Origin: JAAEQD01 sp964521815
GTDB lineage: Bacteria; Zixibacteria; MSB-5A5; UBA10806; 4484-95
DNA: 14,765 nucleotides
Reading direction: 5' to 3'
NCBI GenBank assembly: GCA_964521815.1
Contig: CAZFSN010000060.1
Coordinates: 1-14,765, forward strand
Shown here: one piece after another, positions 6,282-12,759 of the stretch
How the letters are laid out: each line of letters opens with the position of its first letter
Position numbering within the stretch: position 1 is the first letter of the stretch
Made by a program: the position numbers and the translations under genes
The notes under the pieces: model-generated
What the model was told of the DNA's origin: nothing
Seen by the model: the letters and a program-made list of their open reading frames with translations, nothing else
Databases searched by the model: none

Positions 6282-7865
6282 ATGTTTTTTGAAAACATGG
6301 TTTGGCCAATTATCGGATTAGCCATTGTCATAGCTTTTTTCGCGCTGGTGAAAATACTATCGGCGTTTTATATCCGGGTACCGCCAAATAAAGCGGCGTT
6401 TTTCTACGGCGCTAAAAGCGGCAAGCGCAAAGTCCAAAAAGTCACGCAGGCCGGAATTCCCGGCGGGGCGCCGGTATCGGTACTTCCGCCCGGAACGGTA
6501 GTAGTTACCGGCGGCGGCCGTATGCGCAAGCCGGTTATAGAGTCGGTCCAGTTCCTCGATTTGTCCGAGATCACGCTCCCCCAGATTCGAGTTGAAAATA
6601 TGCCCAATATCGACGGCGTGCTGGTGACTGTCGAGGCGGTAGCCAACATTCGGTTCAAAGATGACGCCGAATCGCTTCTGGCCGCCGGTTCGAGATTTCT
6701 GGGTATGGAGCATAACAGTATAGTCAACACCGCCCGCGAAACCCTCGAGGCCAACCTGCGTGGCGTTGTTGGCACGCTGACTGTCGATGAGTTGATTAAA
6801 GACCGTGAAGCATTCCGTCAACAGGTGCTTAAAGAAGCCACCGAGGATTTAGCCAGGCTGGGCATGCAGCTGGATGTTTTCAACCCGCAGTCTATCACTG
6901 ACAATCAGGGGTATATCGAAGCTCTGGGTAAAAAGCGCACCGCCGAAGTCAAACGTGACGCGGCTATTGGCGAAGCAGAGGCTCTGGCAGAAGCCAAAAA
7001 GAGAGCCACCGATGCCGAACGGGCCGCCGAAGTTGTCGCTCAGAACAATGAAAAACTAAAAGCCGAAGCCACCAAAGAGGCGGATGTCGCCAAGCAGAGG
7101 TTCGCCGCCGAGGTCGCGACCCAGACTGCCAAAGCTCAACAGGCCGGCCCACTTTCAACAGCCAGCGAACGGCAGAAAGTCATTGTCGCGGAAGTCAAAA
7201 TCGAGGAGGAGCAATCCCGGGCCCAAATAGCAGTGGAAGAACAAAATATCTTGCGCGAACAGAAATCTCAGGAAGCGACAGTAGTCGTGCCGGCCAAAGC
7301 CAAAGCCGATGCCCTGATTAGAGAATCGGAAGGTTACAAGCAGGCTGAAATAGCCAAGGCCGACGGTGATAAATACGCTACTATCGCTCGCGCCGATGCC
7401 CAGAAACACAAGCTGGAAATGGAAGGCTCAGGTGAAGCAGCGGCGGTAAAAGCCAAGGGTCTGGCTCAAGCCGATATTATCAAACAGCAAGGCCTGGCCG
7501 AAGCCGAGGTAATCAAGCAGCAGGGTCTGGCACGGGCGGAAGCGCTTCTGAAGATTGCCGATGCCTACAGCAATTTCAATGATAAGGCGCTTGTTCTCGA
7601 GTTAGTCAAGTCATTACCGCCGACCGTGGAATCGTTAGGCTCGGTGTTCAGCGCGATTGCCGCGCCGATGGGCAATATCGATAAGCTGGTAGTGGTAGAT
7701 AGCGGCGGCAACGGCGGTACCGATGGCGGCGCCTTACAGCGGTTCGCCAAGACCGGCCCGGTGATCTTGTTCCAGATGATCGAACAATTGAAAGCCGCCG
7801 GTTTCGATATCACCAGCCTGTTAAAGAAAGCCGGTATCGAAAAAGCGGAAGTTACTGAGGAATAA
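6282..7865 (+). CDS. Flotillin family protein (SPFH/band 7 domain)
   Basis: A 527-residue flotillin that scaffolds membrane microdomains as large oligomers. GGAGG at 6273-6277 precedes the ATG. An N-terminal hydrophobic hairpin or helix (about 8-29) anchors it. The SPFH domain spans about 30-205, including GGGRMRKPVIESVQFLDLSE (77-96), VTVEAVANIRF (115-125) and the RETLEANLRGVVGTLTVDEL block (152-171). A long Ala/Glu/Lys-rich coiled coil follows (about 206-430), with many EA/KA pairs and three exact-length 11-residue repeats at 393-425. The C-terminus (about 435-527) ends with a Gly-rich linker and a conserved-looking KTGPVILFQMIEQLKAAGFD segment. It resembles YuaG/FloT and YqiK and is probably co-transcribed with the NfeD-like gene. 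Its closest subgroup cannot be settled by eye. Confidence 0.92.
   Translation: MFFENMVWPIIGLAIVIAFFALVKILSAFYIRVPPNKAAFFYGAKSGKRKVQKVTQAGIPGGAPVSVLPPGTVVVTGGGRMRKPVIESVQFLDLSEITLPQIRVENMPNIDGVLVTVEAVANIRFKDDAESLLAAGSRFLGMEHNSIVNTARETLEANLRGVVGTLTVDELIKDREAFRQQVLKEATEDLARLGMQLDVFNPQSITDNQGYIEALGKKRTAEVKRDAAIGEAEALAEAKKRATDAERAAEVVAQNNEKLKAEATKEADVAKQRFAAEVATQTAKAQQAGPLSTASERQKVIVAEVKIEEEQSRAQIAVEEQNILREQKSQEATVVVPAKAKADALIRESEGYKQAEIAKADGDKYATIARADAQKHKLEMEGSGEAAAVKAKGLAQADIIKQQGLAEAEVIKQQGLARAEALLKIADAYSNFNDKALVLELVKSLPPTVESLGSVFSAIAAPMGNIDKLVVVDSGGNGGTDGGALQRFAKTGPVILFQMIEQLKAAGFDITSLLKKAGIEKAEVTEE
7458..7556 (+). repeat. Three 33-base in-frame repeats in the flotillin coiled coil
   Basis: Residues 393-425 read as three 11-residue units, GLAQADIIKQQ, GLAEAEVIKQQ and GLARAEALLKI. 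The third diverges at its end. The underlying DNA repeats with a 33-base period but with synonymous changes (for example CAAACAGCAA versus CAAGCAGCAG), so this is a maintained protein repeat rather than a fresh DNA duplication. Eleven-residue periodicity suits hendecad coiled coils, as in flotillin cage walls. Confidence 0.75.
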
Positions 7866-7910
7866 ATAATTGGATTCATGTACTGGGGCTTGTTAATAAA
7901 GAGGCGTGTA

Positions 7911-8013
7911 TGTCATTGCGAATCCCGCGATAAGCGGGATGAAGCAATCTGGATGTTTGCCGCTCAGAGACTTCCAGATTGCTTCGTCGTCTTACAGACT
8001 CCTCGCAATGACA
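7911..8013. repeat. 103-bp MITE-like palindromic element
   Basis: The ends are perfect 11-bp inverted repeats, TGTCATTGCGA (7911-7921) and TCGCAATGACA (8003-8013). Inside is a 7-bp hairpin ATCCCGC/GCGGGAT (7922-7940), and a perfect 13-bp inverted repeat GAAGCAATCTGGA (7941-7953) with its complement at 7973-7985. The sequence style (TCATTGCGA...GAAGCAATCT...GATTGCTTCG...CGCAATGA) matches a widely dispersed non-coding repeat seen in many bacterial genomes. No transposase gene and no clear target-site duplication is visible. Confidence 0.8.
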
Positions 8014-8044
8014 ATTTTAAAATTCTTTGAAATTTTTAAACAAG

Positions 8045-8071
8045 CTGCCGGGTTCACCGCCCGGCAGTTTT
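8045..8071 (+). terminator. Rho-independent terminator of the nfeD-flotillin operon
   Basis: CTGCCGGG (8045-8052) pairs with CCCGGCAG (8060-8067) across a 7-base loop and is followed directly by TTTT (8068-8071), then CTTC. It lies about 180 bases after the flotillin stop codon, beyond the palindromic element, so the repeat would be transcribed into the 3' end of the operon mRNA. Confidence 0.8.
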
Positions 8072-8077
8072 CTTCAT

Positions 8078-8155
8078 GTGGGCGACAGACGTCCTCGTCT
8101 GCTCCGCTGTTTGTTTCGCTGAGGAACGGGCAGACCGGGAGGTCTGCCGCGCACC
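8078..8155. repeat. Second palindromic repeat element with two internal hairpins
   Basis: Outer arms 8078-8090 (GTGGGCGACAGAC) and 8143-8155 are complementary at 11 of 13 positions. Two short hairpins lie within: CAGACG-TCCT-CGTCTG (8086-8101) and GGCAGACC-GGGA-GGTCTGCC (8129-8148). The four-base loops and GC-rich stems give it a REP/MITE-like look, different in sequence from the element at 7911-8013. It ends 36 bases before the cysteine desulfurase start. Confidence 0.65.
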
Positions 8156-8191
8156 AAGCTTGATAACATCAAAAAAATACGGAGAAAACTC

Positions 8192-9316
8192 ATGCAGCCA
8201 ATATACCTCGATTATAACGCCACCACGCCGATAGACCCACGCGTCGCCGAAGCGATGTTGCCATATATACACACTCATTTCGGTAATCCATCCAGCGGGC
8301 ATGTTTACGGGCAGATTACTAAAAAAGCGGTGGATAACGCCCGCAATCAGATAGCCGGGATGATTGGTTGTTTGCCCGATGAGGTAATTTTCGCCAGCGG
8401 CGGGACGGAATCGAATAATTATGCCATAAAAGGCGTGGCTCTGGCTTATAAGGCCAAAGGCAATCATATCATTACCTCGGCTGTAGAACATCCAGCGGTG
8501 ATCGAGGTGTGCCGCTATCTGGAAAAGCAGGGCTTTCGGATCACCTATCTGCCGGTCGATCAATACGGCCTGGTCGATCCCGGTCAGGTAGAAAGCGCTA
8601 TCACCGGCGAGACTATATTGATATCGATTATGCAGGCGAATAACGAGGTCGGTACTATCGAACCGATTGCCGAAATCGCTGATATAGCTTATCGCCATAA
8701 CGTGCTGATGCACACCGATAGCGCGCAAGCCGTCGGTAAAATTCCCGTGCGTGTCAATCAACTCAATGTCGATTTGCTGTCGATAGCCGGGCATAAGCTT
8801 TATGCTCCTAAAGGAATCGGAGCTTTATATATCAGAAGCGGAGTGAAGCTTGAGAAGCTGATACACGGCGCTAACCATGAAATGAACTTGCGGGCCGGTA
8901 CCGAAAATGTAATCGAAATAGTCGGCCTAGGCGAGGCTTGCGCTTTAATCGAACAGGATTTTGATAAACATTACGAGCGCATGAAAAAAATGCGAGATCG
9001 ACTCGAAGAAGGATTAAAGCGACTCGCTTTCGATATCAAAATAAACGGCCATCCCGATAAACGCTTGCCGAATACTTGCAGTGTCAGTTTCAAAGGCTTG
9101 AAAGCCAACGGAATCCTCGATAAGATGAGAAGCGTGGCAGCTTCCGCCGGTGCGGCCTGTCATACTGATAACATTAAAATTTCCAGCGTGCTTGAAGCTA
9201 TGAGCGTACCAATAGATTACGCTATGGGCACGATACGCTTTTCGGTAGGTCGTTTTACGACTACTGATGAGATTGATCAAGCTTTGGCTGATGTTGCGAA
9301 GGCTGTTAGCGTATAG
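8192..9316 (+). CDS. Cysteine desulfurase / selenocysteine lyase-like PLP enzyme
   Basis: A 374-residue class V aminotransferase-fold enzyme that takes sulfur (or selenium) from cysteine (or selenocysteine), for iron-sulfur cluster, tRNA thiolation or selenium use. GGAGA at 8181-8185 supports the ATG at 8192. Visible PLP elements are YLDYNATTPIDP (5-16), GGTESNN (70-76), H100 in VEHPA (stacks on PLP), NNEVGTI (150-156), D175 in HTDSAQ, and the PLP lysine K202 in SIAGHKLYAPKG. The catalytic cysteine is probably C323 in GAACHTD. This loop and the following SVL...VPIDYAMGTIRFSVGRFTT resemble animal selenocysteine lyase (GAACHSD...) more than IscS. The usual GGGQE before the RxGTEN motif is changed to GANHE (226-230). 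No iscU, sufU or selD neighbour is present, and the gene is flanked by repeats and terminators, so it is monocistronic. Cysteine desulfurase is the safe call; preference for selenocysteine is open. Confidence 0.88.
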   Translation: MQPIYLDYNATTPIDPRVAEAMLPYIHTHFGNPSSGHVYGQITKKAVDNARNQIAGMIGCLPDEVIFASGGTESNNYAIKGVALAYKAKGNHIITSAVEHPAVIEVCRYLEKQGFRITYLPVDQYGLVDPGQVESAITGETILISIMQANNEVGTIEPIAEIADIAYRHNVLMHTDSAQAVGKIPVRVNQLNVDLLSIAGHKLYAPKGIGALYIRSGVKLEKLIHGANHEMNLRAGTENVIEIVGLGEACALIEQDFDKHYERMKKMRDRLEEGLKRLAFDIKINGHPDKRLPNTCSVSFKGLKANGILDKMRSVAASAGAACHTDNIKISSVLEAMSVPIDYAMGTIRFSVGRFTTTDEIDQALADVAKAVSV

Positions 9317-9334
9317 GATTTCAAGCGTTTAATA

Positions 9335-9360
9335 GTAGTCGGGTCAGGGGACCCGACTAC
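9335..9360. repeat. Short GC-rich hairpin repeat
   Basis: GTAGTCGGGT (9335-9344) and ACCCGACTAC (9351-9360) form a perfect 10-bp stem with a 6-base loop. No T-run follows on the plus strand, so it is not a standard terminator alone. It lies 18 bases after the cysteine desulfurase stop and ten bases before the real terminator. It may stabilise the 3' end or be a dispersed palindromic repeat. Confidence 0.6.
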
Positions 9361-9370
9361 ACGGGAACGT

Positions 9371-9402
9371 GCTGCCGGGTGCCCTCACCCGGCAGCTTTT
9401 TT
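9371..9402 (+). terminator. Rho-independent terminator of the cysteine desulfurase gene
   Basis: An 11-bp perfect stem, GCTGCCGGGTG (9371-9381) with CACCCGGCAGC (9386-9396), closes a CCCT loop and is followed by six Ts (9397-9402). On the minus strand there is no U-tract after the stem, so termination of the convergent tldE mRNA here is less clear. The stem core CTGCCGGG is the same as in the terminator at 8045-8071. Confidence 0.9.
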
Positions 9403-9407
9403 GTTCG

Positions 9408-10730
9408 CTATACCCCGCTGAATTGCACATTCTTGAAATAAAAGCTTGGGCGACGATTCGATGAATAGATATACGGGTCATTACCGACTTCGGCCAGTTG
9501 ATTCCAAAAATCGGTTAAATTGCCGGATATATTCATCTCGTTAACCGGCTGAATAATTTTACCATCTTCGATATATTTGCCGACTATGCCAAATGAAAAA
9601 TCGCCGGTGGTCGAATTGGAGTTGCCGCCTATGAAATCGGTTATCAGGAAGCCTTTTTTGATATCCTTGATCATCTCTTCAGGGGATCTGGAGCCATATT
9701 CGAAAACGGTATTAGTCGCCGACGCGATGGTCGGTTCCATGCCCAGTTTCCGGCCATAGTAATTGTCGACATAGTATGATTTCAGCACACCCTTATCGAT
9801 CATCACCCGGCGCTTGGTGGCCATGCCTTCGCCATCGAAAGTTTGCGAACCTAAGCCCGTCTTGATGAACGGATCGTCTATCGCTGTCAACTTGTCGGAG
9901 GCGATTTTCTGATCGAGCTTGCCTTCTAAAAACGATCTTTTCTGCTGAAGTGAACTTGCCCTCATGGGGCCGGCTAAGCTGCCTAAAATTCTGCCGGCGG
10001 CCCGGTTTTCGATCACCATGTCATATGTGCCGGAAGCCATTTTGGTTTGGCCTATTTTATCCAAAGCGCGCTTGACGGCGAAATTTGCCATTATTTCCGG
10101 AGAAGGCAAATCGTTGAAGAACCTTACAGTCCGCCAGTCCCAATCATTTGGGCGACCTTTATCGCCGTCCTTGACAGTGACATCAACGCCGCCGGCAAAA
10201 CTTGTCCCCTGGCGGGTGCCCTCGAAACCGTTGCTATGGACTTTTACCGTGTCATAAGACGAATCGGAGTAATAGGCCGTACAAGTAATAATCTTATCGC
10301 TTAAACCCAGCGTGATGTCTTGAATTTCTTTGGCGATTTTGACTCTTGTTTCCGAATTGACCTTTCCGTAGGCCGGGTCAACCAATTCCAGGTCGATATT
10401 TTGTTGCCCCTCGTAATATTTGGGATCGGGCAGCAAACGATATGGATCTTCGCTCAAATATTTAGTCATCGCCACCGCCTCATCGATAAATTTGGACAGC
10501 GTTTCTTTTTTAAGATCATTGGTGGAATGCGAAGAATATTTTTGGTTGGCATAGATCGACAAGCTTAAAGAATTCTGAGTTGAGTCTTTTAATTTATCAA
10601 GCTTATTATCGCGATATTCGACATCGATATCTCTTTGATTGACGATATTGACAGCCGCATCATCGGCGCCGGCCTTTTTCGCCTGGGTTACGACCCAATG
10701 GGCAAGCTCAAGTCTTTCTTTTTTATTCAT
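9408..10730 (-). CDS. tldE: TldE/PmbA-type subunit of TldD-TldE metalloprotease
   Basis: A 440-residue partner of TldD; in E. coli the heterodimer degrades peptides such as the microcin B17 leader and the CcdA antitoxin. The start at 10730 is preceded by AAGG about 8 bases upstream and matches the usual PmbA N-terminus (helical, LAHWVVTQAKKAGADDAAV at 9-27). It has no signal peptide. Typical features are the early DIDVEYRDNKLDKL segment, the central SLAGPMRASSLQQKRSF block (about 252-268), and the C-terminal ITDFIGGNSNSTTGDFSFGI (about 346-365) followed by GNDPYIYSS. There is no HExxxH zinc motif, as expected for the TldE half. It lies 55 bases downstream of tldD on the same strand, so they are presumably one operon. 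No upstream in-frame extension could supply a signal peptide. Confidence 0.9.
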   Translation of the reverse strand: MNKKERLELAHWVVTQAKKAGADDAAVNIVNQRDIDVEYRDNKLDKLKDSTQNSLSLSIYANQKYSSHSTNDLKKETLSKFIDEAVAMTKYLSEDPYRLLPDPKYYEGQQNIDLELVDPAYGKVNSETRVKIAKEIQDITLGLSDKIITCTAYYSDSSYDTVKVHSNGFEGTRQGTSFAGGVDVTVKDGDKGRPNDWDWRTVRFFNDLPSPEIMANFAVKRALDKIGQTKMASGTYDMVIENRAAGRILGSLAGPMRASSLQQKRSFLEGKLDQKIASDKLTAIDDPFIKTGLGSQTFDGEGMATKRRVMIDKGVLKSYYVDNYYGRKLGMEPTIASATNTVFEYGSRSPEEMIKDIKKGFLITDFIGGNSNSTTGDFSFGIVGKYIEDGKIIQPVNEMNISGNLTDFWNQLAEVGNDPYIYSSNRRPSFYFKNVQFSGV

Positions 10731-10785
10731 AAATTGTACCTTGCTTTCAGATTAAAATTTACCTCGTTTGATCCTATCCCCGATT

Positions 10786-12330
10786 CTAAGCGTTAATTCC
10801 ACCGACTGTAATTGATGACACTTTGCAAGTCGGCAATCCATCCGACACCAGGCACCATTGGCCGTCTTTGCCGCAATAACCGCCGCCTTTAAATAATTCA
10901 AGGTCATTACCGACCATGACGATTTTGCTCAAAACATCCGGGCCATTGCCAATGATATTGACATCTTTGACGGGACTGGTAAGCTTGCCGTCTTCTATCA
11001 AGCGTCCGGTGCTGACATAGAATGTAAAATCGCCGGCGCCTATCTCGACCTGGCCATTGGTAAAGGTTTCCGTGTAAAGGCCTTTTTTGACGCTTTTAAT
11101 TATCTCTTCTTTAGTATGAGGTCCGGGCAACATGTAAGTGTTTCTCATTCTGGGGATTGGCGGATTACGGAAATCCTGCCGTCGTCCATTGCCGGTCGGT
11201 TTGACTTTGTAATATCTGGAACTGATCCGGTCGTGCATGTAGCTTCTTAAGATACCATCTCTGACCAGATATGTCATTTCTGTGTCGTTGGCTTCATCAT
11301 CGACATTTATGGAACCGCGAAGATTCGGATTCGTGCCGTCATCGACGATAGAGACGAAACTTTCCGCGACAGGCTTATCAATTTTATCCGCGAAAATCGA
11401 AATACCCTTGCGGTTGAAGTCGGCCTCCATGCCGTGGCCGATCGCTTCATGAAGTAAAATGCCGGAATCACCGGCGGCCAGTACAACTTCCATCTCGCCG
11501 GCTTCCGGTTTTACAGCCTCAAATAAATCAACGGTGCGGGTGACCGCCTCTTTGGCCATAAAATCGAGTTTCTCCGGGGTGAAATATTCGATTCCTGCCC
11601 GAGGTCCAAGGCTGTAGTAATTTTCCTCACGTTGGCCATTTTGTTCGGCTACGCAGGTTACGGATACAGTCGTCATCGGCCGATAGTCACAGACAACCCG
11701 GCCTTCGGAAGTAACTATTAAAACGTAAGAGCTCTCATCCTCGAACCAGATACGGGTCTTGATAATTCGATTATCCAAAGCGAAAGTCTTGTCATTAATT
11801 CTTTCAAGATAGGGTATTTTTTTATCGATTCCCACGTCTTCCCATAATGTTTCGATAGGATAGTAATTAGGCGTTTGATGAAATTTCAGTTCCTTCGGAG
11901 GGAGGTTTTTGCTTTCGCTCGCGATATTCGAGGCTGTCTTGGCCGCCAGCTTCATCGCTTCCGGGGATACTTCCTCCGTGAAAGAATAGCCGGTCTGTTC
12001 GCCCTCGATAACCCGGATACCGACGCCGAAATCGATATTGCTGTAGGCGCGGTTGACAGCTTTATCCTCAAGACCGATCCAATTGCTGATTCGGTGTTGG
12101 AAGAAGATATCGCAGTAATCGCCGCCCTTGTCCAACGCCGCCGCCATCACATCCCGGATAGTTTTTTCATCTACGCCGAAATGTGAATAGTAATCTTTCA
12201 AGTTGCGTTGTTGACCGAGTGGGCCGGCGAAAGCTGACAACGGGTTTAATTTAAAAAAGATCGGAACCGATACCAACGCTATTCCGGCGGCGCCGGTTTT
12301 GATAAATTTTCTGCGCGACATTTCTTTCAT
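10786..12330 (-). CDS. tldD: TldD-type metalloprotease subunit with Tat signal peptide
   Basis: A 514-residue catalytic subunit of the TldD/TldE protease. GGGAG six bases upstream supports the ATG at 12330. The N-terminus MKEMSRRKFIKTGAAGIALV is a clear twin-arginine signal (S-R-R-K-F-I-K, then a moderately hydrophobic stretch to about 35 with a possible cleavage at AFA-GP). The mature part has the TldD fold: an N-terminal domain with the GVGIRVIEGEQTGYSFTEE segment (about 102-120), and a C-terminal domain with the zinc motif HEAIGH (H294, E295, H299). C486 in GGGYCGKDGQ is the likely third ligand by comparison with E. coli TldD. The C-terminal PTCKVSSITVGG is conserved-looking. It is the first gene of the tldD-tldE pair. 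Export through Tat would put the protease in the periplasm or on the membrane, unlike cytosolic E. coli TldD. Confidence 0.92.
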   Translation of the reverse strand: MKEMSRRKFIKTGAAGIALVSVPIFFKLNPLSAFAGPLGQQRNLKDYYSHFGVDEKTIRDVMAAALDKGGDYCDIFFQHRISNWIGLEDKAVNRAYSNIDFGVGIRVIEGEQTGYSFTEEVSPEAMKLAAKTASNIASESKNLPPKELKFHQTPNYYPIETLWEDVGIDKKIPYLERINDKTFALDNRIIKTRIWFEDESSYVLIVTSEGRVVCDYRPMTTVSVTCVAEQNGQREENYYSLGPRAGIEYFTPEKLDFMAKEAVTRTVDLFEAVKPEAGEMEVVLAAGDSGILLHEAIGHGMEADFNRKGISIFADKIDKPVAESFVSIVDDGTNPNLRGSINVDDEANDTEMTYLVRDGILRSYMHDRISSRYYKVKPTGNGRRQDFRNPPIPRMRNTYMLPGPHTKEEIIKSVKKGLYTETFTNGQVEIGAGDFTFYVSTGRLIEDGKLTSPVKDVNIIGNGPDVLSKIVMVGNDLELFKGGGYCGKDGQWCLVSDGLPTCKVSSITVGGINA

Positions 12331-12462
12331 CGCTGACTCCCTTTATATGATGTGTACACTTACCCACTAAGTTTTATTTGATAAATCTCGGCCATTCTAT
12401 TAATAATATACTGGTTTTCTGGAGATGTTCCCCACTTTTTTTGTACGAAATTGAAAATATTT

Positions 12463-12490
12463 TTGACTTGCTTACACTATGTGTTAATTA
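12463..12490 (+). promoter_or_regulatory. Possible distal promoter toward the carboxyltransferase operon
   Basis: TTGACT (12463-12468) and TAATTA (12485-12490) are 16 bases apart. They would give a leader of about 260 bases. The match is weaker than that of the promoter at 12612-12639 and could be chance in AT-rich DNA. Confidence 0.25.
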
Positions 12491-12611
12491 GAAAAACATC
12501 AAAAAATCTGAAAGATTTTAAAATTGATCTTGATTGGCAAACGTGCTGTTGCAAATTACTTAATTTAAGCTGAATTATTAATCAATCTGTTCGATAAAGG
12601 ATAATAACTGT

Positions 12612-12639
12612 TTGACAATTAATAGATTAACAGTAAAAT
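12612..12639 (+). promoter_or_regulatory. Probable sigma70-like promoter of the carboxyltransferase operon
   Basis: A perfect TTGACA (12612-12617) is followed after 16 bases by TAAAAT (12634-12639), five of six matches to the -10 consensus. Transcription would start near 12646, giving an untranslated leader of about 115 bases before the ATG at 12760. Confidence 0.5.
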
Positions 12640-12759
12640 CTCGGGATTTTGATTTGATTTAGAGAAAAGCAGGAAAATATTTTTAAGTCCTTGACACAAG
12701 CCGACGTTTATATACATTTCCGGCGAATAAATAAAGAATCTGGACAAGGTAAATAAATT

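Larger units (their letters stand above)
7866..8191. other. Intergenic region made of palindromic repeats and a terminator
   Basis: The 326 bases between the flotillin and cysteine desulfurase genes hold no credible gene. They contain a 103-base palindromic element (7911-8013), a terminator (8045-8071) and a second palindromic element (8078-8155), leaving only about 36 bases before the next ATG. No clear promoter for the next gene is visible unless it lies within a repeat. Confidence 0.75.
12331..12759. other. AT-rich divergent promoter region
   Basis: The 429-base spacer between the divergent tldD and carboxyltransferase genes is markedly AT-rich and holds at least one convincing plus-strand promoter (12612-12639) and a weaker one (12463-12490). 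A third TTGACA occurs at 12691-12696, but the TATACA that follows is spaced only 14 bases away. The self-complementary GTGTACAC at 12351-12358 lies 20-28 bases from the tldD start. I see no gene, RNA gene or mobile element; a short AAAATC/GATTTT hairpin (12503-12519) has no clear role. Confidence 0.6.

Noticed and set aside
6357..6821. Overlapping 154- and 123-codon antisense open frames in the flotillin gene
   Set aside because: Both lie opposite the conserved SPFH domain and have low-complexity, non-family translations without ribosome-binding sites.
7911..8155. A CRISPR array or tRNA-like cluster in the hairpin-rich spacer
   Set aside because: The repeats are inverted rather than direct, there are no regularly spaced identical units, and no cloverleaf or CCA-end pattern fits.
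7906..8163. An 85-codon plus-strand open frame between flotillin and cysteine desulfurase
   Set aside because: It is composed entirely of the two palindromic elements and the terminator, so it is not a protein gene.
8054..8794. A 246-codon open frame on the minus strand opposite the cysteine desulfurase
   Set aside because: It is antisense to a gene with a complete set of catalytic motifs, runs into the palindromic repeats and terminator at its far end, and its translation shows no recognisable domain. It is a by-product of codon usage.
8192..9316. DndA of a DNA phosphorothioation (Dnd) defence system
   Set aside because: A NifS-like gene beside repeats invites the idea, but no dndB-E or restriction genes are present and the active-site loop points elsewhere.
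12351..12358. GTGTACAC palindrome upstream of tldD as an operator
   Set aside because: It is only eight bases, single copy, and falls in AT-rich DNA where short palindromes are expected. There is too little support to list it as a site.
12691..12716. A third promoter (TTGACA plus TATACA) just before the carboxyltransferase gene
   Set aside because: The hexamers are only 14 bases apart, and at workable spacings there is no acceptable -10. The promoter at 12612-12639 fits much better.
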